From positions 248,001 through 312,000 of the forward strand of contig NZ_JBBUTI010000004.1 of assembly GCF_038066635.1 (NCBI RefSeq): 64,000 bases of DNA, in the 5' to 3' direction. The position numbers were made by a program, and so were the translations under genes. Source of the stretch: Ideonella margarita. Its GTDB lineage: Bacteria > Pseudomonadota > Gammaproteobacteria > Burkholderiales > Burkholderiaceae_C. Within the stretch, counting starts at the first letter, position 1; each line of letters opens with the position of its first letter. The notes under the pieces were generated by a model. That model did no database searches, had not been told where the DNA came from, and saw nothing but the letters and a program-made list of their open reading frames with translations. Shown here piece after piece: positions 58,036 through 64,000 of the stretch.

Positions 58036-58782
58036 ATGTCCGTTTCAATGCGCGAGATGCTGGAAGCCGGCGTCCACTTTGGTCACCAAACCCGCTTCTG
58101 GAATCCCAAGATGGCCCCGTATATCTACGGCCATCGCAACAAGATTCACATCATCAACCTCGAAAAGACGCTGCCCAAGTTCGAGGAAGCGATGAAGTTC
58201 GTGCGCCAGCTTGCTTCCAAGCGCGGCACGATCCTGATCGTTGGCACCAAGCGTCAAGCTCGCGAAGTCGTCGCCCTGGAAGCCCAGCGCGCCGGCATGC
58301 CCTATGTTGACCAGCGTTGGCTGGGCGGCATGCTGACCAACTTCAAGACGGTCAAGGGTTCGCTGAAGAAGCTGAAGGACATGCAAGCCCAGAAGGATGC
58401 CGGCGCCGAGCTGCGCATCAAGAAGGAAGCCCTGATGTTCGACCGTGAGCTGGCCAAGCTCGAGAAGGACATCGGCGGCATCCAGGACATGGCTGCCCTG
58501 CCGGACGCCATGTTCGTGATCGACGTGGGTTTCCACAAGATCGCCGTGGCCGAAGCCAAGAAGCTGGGCATCCCGGTGATCGGCGTGGTTGACACCAACC
58601 ACTCGCCTGAAGGCGTGGACTACATCATCCCTGGCAACGACGACTCGGCCAAGGCCGTGGCGCTGTACGCCAAGGCAGTTGCTGACGCTGTCCTGGAAGG
58701 CAAGGCCAACGCCGGCGCCGACCTGGTGCAAGCCGTGGCGGCTGACGGCGACGAGTTCGTTGAAGTCAACGAACAAGCCTGA
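58036..58782 (+). CDS. rpsB: 30S ribosomal protein S2
   Basis: 248 residues: MREMLEAGVHFGHQTRFWNPKM at the N-terminus and later QRWLGGMLTNFKTVKGS, both strongly conserved. S2 binds late to the 30S platform. The ATG at 58036 has TCGGAG upstream; the frame upstream runs through the leader and is rejected. Cotranscribed with tsf through an attenuator. Confidence 0.98.
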   Translation: MSVSMREMLEAGVHFGHQTRFWNPKMAPYIYGHRNKIHIINLEKTLPKFEEAMKFVRQLASKRGTILIVGTKRQAREVVALEAQRAGMPYVDQRWLGGMLTNFKTVKGSLKKLKDMQAQKDAGAELRIKKEALMFDRELAKLEKDIGGIQDMAALPDAMFVIDVGFHKIAVAEAKKLGIPVIGVVDTNHSPEGVDYIIPGNDDSAKAVALYAKAVADAVLEGKANAGADLVQAVAADGDEFVEVNEQA

Positions 58783-58810
58783 TCGTTGCGCCTTTGAGCG
58801 CACGTGAAAC

Positions 58811-58833
58811 AGGGGCTTTCATGGCCCCTTTTT
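58811..58833 (+). terminator. Attenuator/terminator between rpsB and tsf
   Basis: AGGGGC - 7 bases - GCCCCT with five Ts at 58829-58833. A second hairpin, the perfect palindrome GCCCACCCGGGTGGGC at 58868-58883, lies just before the tsf ribosome site. Together they could set the S2 to EF-Ts ratio. Confidence 0.72.
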
Positions 58834-58908
58834 CACACCCCTGATGCGATTTGCGGAACTCACGACGGCCCACCCGGGTGGGCTGTTCTAGCAACGGAGA
58901 AATTGAAA

Positions 58909-59799
58909 ATGGCAGCAATCACCGCCGGCATGGTCGCCGAACTGCGTGGCAAGACCGACGCGCCGATGATGGAGTGCAAGAAGGCACTGACCGAGGCTGA
59001 GGGCGACATGGCCCGCGCCGAAGAAATCCTGCGTGTCAAGCTGGGCAGCAAGGCTGGCAAGGCCGCTTCCCGCGTGACCGCTGAAGGCGTCATCGCCGCA
59101 GCCGTGAATGGCACCACCGGCGCCATGATCGAAGTCAACTGCGAAACCGACTTCGTGACCAAGAACGACAGCTTCCTGGCTCTGGCCAAGGCTGCTGCCG
59201 AGCTGATCGCTGCTCACGGTCCGGCTGACGTCGAGGCCCTCGGCGCCCTGCCGTACGAGCAAGACAGCTTCGGCCCGACCCTGGAAGACGTGCGCAAGGG
59301 CCTGATCGGCAAGATCGGCGAGAACATGTCGTTCCGTCGCTTCAAGCGTTGGTCCAACGGCGGCAACCTGGCCAGCTACCTGCACGGCACCCGCATCGGC
59401 GTGGTCGTCGAGTTCACCGGTGACGAAGTGGCTGCCAAGGACGTTGCCATGCACGTCGCCGCCATGAAGCCGGTCTCGCTGTCGCAAGCCGACGTGCCTG
59501 CCGAACTGGTGGAGAAGGAACGCAAGATCGCTGCCGAGAAGGCTGCTGAATCGGGCAAGCCGGCCGAAATCGTCGCCAAGATGGTTGAAGGCTCGGTGCA
59601 GAAGTTCCTGAAGGAAGTCTCGCTGTTCAACCAGTCGTTCGTGAAGAACGACAAGCTGACCGTTGAGCAGATGCTCAAGGCTGCTTCGACCGACGTGAAG
59701 GGTTTCACCCTGTACGTGGTCGGTGAAGGCATCGAGAAGAAGGTTGACGACTTCGCTGCTGAAGTGGCTGCCCAAGTGGCTGCCGCCAAGGGCGCCTGA
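58909..59799 (+). CDS. tsf: Elongation factor Ts
   Basis: Nucleotide exchange factor for EF-Tu. The protein has 296 residues: an N-terminal UBA-like segment (GMVAELRGKTDAPMMECKKAL), the TDFV motif as NCETDFVTKND, and two core subdomains. The ATG at 58909 follows GGAGA at the right spacing. Confidence 0.98.
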   Translation: MAAITAGMVAELRGKTDAPMMECKKALTEAEGDMARAEEILRVKLGSKAGKAASRVTAEGVIAAAVNGTTGAMIEVNCETDFVTKNDSFLALAKAAAELIAAHGPADVEALGALPYEQDSFGPTLEDVRKGLIGKIGENMSFRRFKRWSNGGNLASYLHGTRIGVVVEFTGDEVAAKDVAMHVAAMKPVSLSQADVPAELVEKERKIAAEKAAESGKPAEIVAKMVEGSVQKFLKEVSLFNQSFVKNDKLTVEQMLKAASTDVKGFTLYVVGEGIEKKVDDFAAEVAAQVAAAKGA

Positions 59800-59890
59800 G
59801 CGTTCGGCCTGACGTGCGCGGCTGCCCTTACCGGGGTGGCCGCGTACACTGTTACTGATTCAAAAGATCCACACCCACGGGGGAATCCGC

Positions 59891-60601
59891 ATGCCGGCGT
59901 ACAAACGCATCCTGCTCAAACTTTCCGGTGAAGCCCTGATGGGCGACGATGCCTACGGCATCAACCGGGCCACCATCGTCCGGATGGTCAGGGAAGTGCA
60001 GGAGGTTACCCAGCTTGGCTGTGAAGTCGCTGTGGTGATCGGTGGCGGCAACATCTTCCGTGGTGTCGCTGGCGGCTCGGTCGGCATGGACCGGGCCACC
60101 GCCGACTACATGGGCATGCTGGCCACGGTGATGAACTCGCTGGCGCTGGCAGACACCATGCGCCAGGAAGGCATGACCGCCCGTGTCATGTCGGCCATCG
60201 CCATCGACCAGGTGGTAGAGCCCTACGTGCGCCCGAAGGCGCTGCAATATCTGGAAGAAGGCAAGGTCGTCGTGTTTGCCGCAGGCACCGGCAACCCCTT
60301 CTTCACCACCGACACCGCTGCTGCCCTGCGCGGCGCGGAAATCGGTGCGCAGGTGGTTCTCAAGGCCACCAAGGTGGACGGTGTCTACACCGCCGATCCC
60401 AAGAAGGATCCCACCGCGACCCGCTACACGAGCATCAGTTTCGACGATGCGATTGCTCAAAACCTGCAGGTGCTCGACGCGACCGCGTTCGCCCTGTGCC
60501 GTGACCAGAAGCTGCCCATCAAGGTGTTCTCGATCTTCAAGCCGGGTGCGCTGAAGCGCGTGGTCTTGGGCGAGGACGAAGGCACGCTGGTGCACGTCTG
60601 A
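59891..60601 (+). CDS. pyrH: UMP kinase
   Basis: Amino-acid-kinase-fold enzyme that makes UDP; a hexamer controlled by GTP and UTP. The protein has 236 residues: YKRILLKLSGEALMG at the N-terminus, VVIGGGNIFRG and the Asp-containing AGTGNPFFTTDTAAALRG. GGGGGAA upstream is a strong ribosome site. A TACACT hexamer at 59845-59850 in the 91-base gap may be a -10 for an internal promoter. Confidence 0.98.
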   Translation: MPAYKRILLKLSGEALMGDDAYGINRATIVRMVREVQEVTQLGCEVAVVIGGGNIFRGVAGGSVGMDRATADYMGMLATVMNSLALADTMRQEGMTARVMSAIAIDQVVEPYVRPKALQYLEEGKVVVFAAGTGNPFFTTDTAAALRGAEIGAQVVLKATKVDGVYTADPKKDPTATRYTSISFDDAIAQNLQVLDATAFALCRDQKLPIKVFSIFKPGALKRVVLGEDEGTLVHV

Positions 60602-60620
60602 CCGACTCTGGAGATCTGCC

Positions 60621-61181
60621 ATGACGACCGCTGAAATCAAGAAGAACGCCGAGGCCAAGATGGCCCGCTCGATCGAGTCCTTCAAGACCGAACTGCAGAA
60701 GATCCGGACCGGCCGCGCCCACCCCGGCATCCTCGACCATGTGCAGGTCGAGTACTACGGCTCGATGGTGCCCATCAGCCAGGTGGCGAACGTCAGCCTG
60801 CTGGACTCGCGCACCATCAGCGTCCAGCCCTGGGAAAAGCCCATGGGCGCCAAGATCGAAAAGGCCATCCGCGAATCCGACCTGGGCCTTAACCCGTCGT
60901 CGCAGGGTGACCTGATCCGCGTGCCTATGCCTGCCTTGACCGAAGAGCGCCGCAAGGACCTGACCAAGGTCGTGCGCAACGCCGGTGAAGACGCGCGGAT
61001 TGCCGTGCGCAACGTGCGCCGTGATGCCAACGAACTCGTCAAGAAGCTCGTCAAGGACAAGCTGGCCACCGAAGACGACGAGCGTCGCAGCCAGGATGAA
61101 GTCCAGAAGTTGACCGACCGCACCATTGCCGAAATCGACAAGCTGGTGCAGGGCAAGGAAGCCGAGATCCTGGCCGTCTGA
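60621..61181 (+). CDS. frr: Ribosome recycling factor
   Basis: With EF-G it splits post-termination ribosomes. The protein has 186 residues: a three-helix bundle with EFKTELQKIRTGRA-type FKTELQKIRTGRAHPGILD and the domain II segment LNPSSQGDLIRVPMPALTEERRKDL. The ATG follows GGAGA. uppS starts five bases after the stop. Confidence 0.98.
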   Translation: MTTAEIKKNAEAKMARSIESFKTELQKIRTGRAHPGILDHVQVEYYGSMVPISQVANVSLLDSRTISVQPWEKPMGAKIEKAIRESDLGLNPSSQGDLIRVPMPALTEERRKDLTKVVRNAGEDARIAVRNVRRDANELVKKLVKDKLATEDDERRSQDEVQKLTDRTIAEIDKLVQGKEAEILAV

Positions 61182-61186
61182 GGCCC

Positions 61187-61942
61187 ATGAGCTTGAACGA
61201 TTCAACGGGCGTGTCCGCGGCACGTGATCCGGCTGTGCCGCGGCACGTTGCCATCGTCATGGACGGCAACGGCCGCTGGGCACGCAAGCGGTTCATGCCG
61301 CGTGTCATCGGCCACAAGTTCGGCATGGAGACGGTCATCAAGGTGATCGACCATTGCCAGAAGCGTGGTGTCGATTACCTGACGCTCTACGCGTTCTCGT
61401 CCGAGAACTGGAAACGGCCCGAAGAGGAAGTCTCCGGTCTGATGAACCTGGTGCTGGTCGGCGTGGCCAAGTACCTGAAGCGGCTGGCATCACAAGGCAT
61501 CCGGATTGTCATCGCGGGCGATCGCAGTGTGGTCTCCGAGTCGGTGCGCAATGCCTGGGCTGAGGCCGAGTCGAGCACCGCAGCCAACACCGGCCTGACG
61601 CTCACGGTGGCCTTCAATTACGGCGGTCGGTGGGACATCCTGCAGGCGTGCCAGCAGGTGATGCGATCAGGCCTCGCGCCGGAGGCCCTCACCGAGGCCG
61701 CACTGTCGCAGCACATGTCGATGGCGCATGCCCCCGACCCCGACCTGCTCATCCGCACGGGTGGTGAAGTCCGGATCAGCAACTTCCTGCTGTGGCAAGT
61801 GGCGTACTCGGAGTTCTACTTCACCGACTGCCTCTGGCCTGATTTTGATGGCGACGAAATTGATCGCGCCTTCGGGGTCTTCGCCAGTCGCGACCGCCGC
61901 TTTGGCGGCGTCAAAACCACTTCGGACCAGGCGCCCGCCTGA
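61187..61942 (+). CDS. uppS: Undecaprenyl diphosphate synthase (di-trans,poly-cis)
   Basis: Makes the C55 carrier lipid for peptidoglycan and other wall polymers from isopentenyl diphosphate, the product line of ispG and dxr in this window. The protein has 251 residues: catalytic Asp26 in IVMDGNGRWA, then LYAFSSENWKRP and the C-terminal DLLIRTGGEVRISNFLLWQ and SEFYFTDCLWPDF motifs. Confidence 0.97.
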   Translation: MSLNDSTGVSAARDPAVPRHVAIVMDGNGRWARKRFMPRVIGHKFGMETVIKVIDHCQKRGVDYLTLYAFSSENWKRPEEEVSGLMNLVLVGVAKYLKRLASQGIRIVIAGDRSVVSESVRNAWAEAESSTAANTGLTLTVAFNYGGRWDILQACQQVMRSGLAPEALTEAALSQHMSMAHAPDPDLLIRTGGEVRISNFLLWQVAYSEFYFTDCLWPDFDGDEIDRAFGVFASRDRRFGGVKTTSDQAPA

Positions 61943-61949
61943 CCCCTCG

Positions 61950-62786
61950 ATGCTGATTCCTCGTGTGATCACGGCGCTGGTGTTGTTGGCGCTGCTGCTG
62001 CCTGCGCTGCTGGCTGCCGCCGTCTGGCCATTTGCCCTGCTGACCCTGGTGATGATTGGCGCCGCCGGCTGGGAGTGGGGGCGTCTGAACGGCATCGCTC
62101 AACTGCCTTCGCTCGCCCTTGGCGGCCTGGTGGCCGTGGTCTGCGCGGTGGCTTGGCAGGTGGGCTGGGCCGCTTCACCGCCCGCGGCACTGTGGTGGCT
62201 CGCCACCGCGTGCTGGGTGCTGGGCGGTGCCATGGCACTCCGTGCAGGCCCTGCGGCCTGGCCGGCGTTGTCGCGACCGGCGCGGGTGGTGCTCGGCACG
62301 GTCGTGTTGTGCGTGGCCTGGCTGGCGCTCGCGGCCGCCAAGGCTCGCGGATTGAATTTCATCCTGTCCGCGTTCTGCGTGGTCTGGATGGCTGACGTGG
62401 CCGCCTATTTTGGCGGGCGTACGTTCGGCAAGCGCAAGCTGGCGCCGGCCATCAGCCCGGGCAAGAGCTGGGAAGGCGTCTGGTCGGGCATGTGCGGCGT
62501 CCTGCTGCTCGGCCTGATCTGGCTGAACTACGAGACGGCGGTGTTTGGCTCGGCTGGCAGCGTGTTCCATGTGCTGCGCCAGCTGGGCTGGGGCGGGTTT
62601 GTGGTGGGCTTGATCTTCCTGTGCACGCTCAGCGTGATGGGTGACCTGGTCGAGTCGCTGGCCAAGCGCGCCGTTGGTGCGAAGGACTCCAGCCATCTGC
62701 TGCCCGGCCACGGCGGTGTGCTTGACCGCGTGGATGCCTTGTTGCCCGCGCTGCCCGCCGTGATGGCCCTGGCGTCAATCGCCTGA
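61950..62786 (+). CDS. cdsA: Phosphatidate cytidylyltransferase (CDP-diglyceride synthase)
   Basis: Integral membrane enzyme that makes CDP-diacylglycerol for phospholipids. The protein has 278 residues with about seven or eight hydrophobic helices starting at ITALVLLALLLPALLAAAVWPF, and the C-terminal signature SLAKRAVGAKDSSHLLPGHGG followed by LDRVDALL. I chose the ATG at 61950, seven bases after uppS; the open frame upstream is a shadow of uppS. Confidence 0.95.
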   Translation: MLIPRVITALVLLALLLPALLAAAVWPFALLTLVMIGAAGWEWGRLNGIAQLPSLALGGLVAVVCAVAWQVGWAASPPAALWWLATACWVLGGAMALRAGPAAWPALSRPARVVLGTVVLCVAWLALAAAKARGLNFILSAFCVVWMADVAAYFGGRTFGKRKLAPAISPGKSWEGVWSGMCGVLLLGLIWLNYETAVFGSAGSVFHVLRQLGWGGFVVGLIFLCTLSVMGDLVESLAKRAVGAKDSSHLLPGHGGVLDRVDALLPALPAVMALASIA

Positions 62787-62809
62787 CTCTCCAACCTGAA
62801 GCCGCCACC

Positions 62810-63997
62810 ATGCGCCAGCAGTCGATTTGCATTCTCGGATCCACCGGCTCCATCGGCACGAACACGCTGGATGTGGTGGCTCGCCACCCTGATCGTTTCC
62901 AGGTGTTCGCGCTGACCAGCCACCAGCGCGTGCCGGACATGCTGGCACAGGTGCTGCAGTGGAAGCCCCGCTTCGCTGCGATGTCGGAGCCGTCGGCTGC
63001 GGCCGAGTTGCGCCGCCTGGTGAAGGAGGCCGGCTCGGCCACCGAAGTGCTGTCCGGCCCGCAGGCGCTGGTGGACCTGGCTTCGCACCCCGATGTGGAC
63101 GTGGTCATGGCCGCGATCGTGGGCGCAGCCGGCCTGTTGCCCTGCATGGCGGCGGCACGTGCCGGCAAGCGCCTGCTGCTGGCCAACAAGGAAGCCCTGG
63201 TGGTGGGCGGCGCCAAGTTCATGTCGGCGGTGGAGGAGGGCGGTGCCACGCTGCTGCCCATCGACAGCGAACACTCCGCCATCTTCCAGTGCCTGCCCGA
63301 AGACCGCAGCACCTGGGCTGCGCGCATTGACCACATCGTGCTGACCGCCTCGGGTGGCCCTTTCCGCCAACGCGATCCGGCGACGCTGGCTGCAGTCACG
63401 CCCGACGATGCCTGCGCGCATCCGAACTGGGTCATGGGCCGCAAGATTTCGGTCGACTCCGCCACCATGATGAACAAGGCCCTCGAGGTGATCGAGGCGC
63501 GCTGGCTGTTTGACCTGCAGCCCGACGACATCAAGGTGGTGATCCATCCGCAAAGCATCATCCACTCGATGGTGGTGTGCCGCGATCAGTCGGTGCTCGC
63601 GCAACTCGGCACGCCCGACATGCGGGTGCCGATCGCTTATGGCTTGTCGTTCCCCGAGCGGATTACTTCGGGCGCATCGACGCTGGATTTCCTGTCGCTC
63701 AAGGCGCTGACGTTCGAGGCGCCGGAGCGTGCACGCTTCCCCGGATTTTTCCTGGCCTGGGATGCGCTGAAGTCGGCGCATGGCAGCACCGCGATCTTGA
63801 ATGCCGCCAACGAAGAAGCGGTGGCGTCGTTCCTGTCGGGCCAGATCGGCTTTGACCAGATCAACGCGGTGAACGCCGACGCGCTGGAGCAGGTGGTGCC
63901 GGGGCTGGATGTCAGCGCGCCGGTCGAGGCTCTGCTGGAACTCGATGACCGCGCGCGGCAGCATGCCCGCGCGCTGATTGCCCGTATCGCTCGCTGA
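62810..63997 (+). CDS. dxr: 1-deoxy-D-xylulose 5-phosphate reductoisomerase
   Basis: Second enzyme of the methylerythritol phosphate pathway (also called IspC), using NADPH. The protein has 395 residues: NADPH loop GSTGSIGTNTLD at 10-21, the metal- and substrate-binding IDSEHSAIFQCL and TASGGPFR, and SVDSATMMNKALEVIEARWLF. It begins 23 bases after cdsA and ends three bases before the window edge; rseP usually follows in this gene order. Confidence 0.98.
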   Translation: MRQQSICILGSTGSIGTNTLDVVARHPDRFQVFALTSHQRVPDMLAQVLQWKPRFAAMSEPSAAAELRRLVKEAGSATEVLSGPQALVDLASHPDVDVVMAAIVGAAGLLPCMAAARAGKRLLLANKEALVVGGAKFMSAVEEGGATLLPIDSEHSAIFQCLPEDRSTWAARIDHIVLTASGGPFRQRDPATLAAVTPDDACAHPNWVMGRKISVDSATMMNKALEVIEARWLFDLQPDDIKVVIHPQSIIHSMVVCRDQSVLAQLGTPDMRVPIAYGLSFPERITSGASTLDFLSLKALTFEAPERARFPGFFLAWDALKSAHGSTAILNAANEEAVASFLSGQIGFDQINAVNADALEQVVPGLDVSAPVEALLELDDRARQHARALIARIAR

Positions 63998-64000
63998 GCC

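Overview
The window is a 64 kb stretch of high-GC chromosome that looks like a betaproteobacterium of the order Burkholderiales. The evidence is gene order and protein sequence: rlmN-pilW-rodZ-ispG-hisS-yfgM-bamB-der-hfq-hflX-hflK-hflC-hisZ-purA, tig-clpP-clpX-lon, sucA-sucB-lpd-zapE and rpsB-tsf-pyrH-frr-uppS-cdsA-dxr are conserved blocks there. Hopanoid genes (hpnC, hpnD), a type IV pilus lipoprotein and the short HisG/HisZ type of histidine pathway fit. No species can be named. I see no prophage, insertion sequence, CRISPR array, secretion locus or rRNA operon.

Layout. 1-1077: end of a hopanoid operon on the minus strand. 1106-5517: an RND efflux pump (adaptor plus permease) behind a promoter whose -10 region overlaps a perfect inverted repeat, probably a TetR-type operator. 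5707-11855: tRNA-Leu(UAG), trigger factor, ClpP, ClpX and Lon, a protein folding and degradation block. 11892-12773: a tRNA cluster with four identical tRNA-Gly(GCC) copies, tRNA-Cys and tRNA-Leu(UAA); the last is overlapped antisense by murI. 13787-18362: electron transfer flavoprotein, a large acyl-CoA dehydrogenase and a coupled nitronate-monooxygenase-like enzyme, with a LiuR-like site upstream. 19046-25910: 2-oxoglutarate dehydrogenase (E1, E2, E3) and ZapE. 25973-28983: a PP2C phosphatase, a DUF465 protein and a DinG/YoaA helicase. 29062-34193: bamD, rluD, a candidate 6S-like RNA, scpB and an unusually long rluB-type pseudouridine synthase.

34279-50707 is a nearly continuous plus-strand run: nucleotide metabolism (ndk, purA, a phosphoribosyltransferase), isoprenoid synthesis (ispG), translation and ribosome assembly (rlmN, hisS, der, hflX), envelope assembly (pilW, rodZ, yfgM, bamB), RNA regulation (hfq) and membrane proteolysis control (hflK, hflC). 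50935-53401 holds tRNA-Leu(CAG) and RNase R. 53427-57812 is a minus-strand group: NAD(P)H-hydrate repair enzyme, D-amino-acid dehydrogenase-like oxidoreductase and an amidase. 57783-63997 is the rpsB leader and the rpsB to dxr block.

Most of the window is ordinary core genome and I found no convincing new defence, mobile or biosynthetic system. The points most worth checking are the apparent non-AUG (AUC) start of rnr, the candidate 6S-like RNA before scpB, the efflux operator, the RG-rich tail of the RluB-type protein with a motif repeated in different codons, the murI/tRNA antisense overlap, the four-copy tRNA-Gly cluster, and the run of non-ATG starts in der-hfq-hflX.
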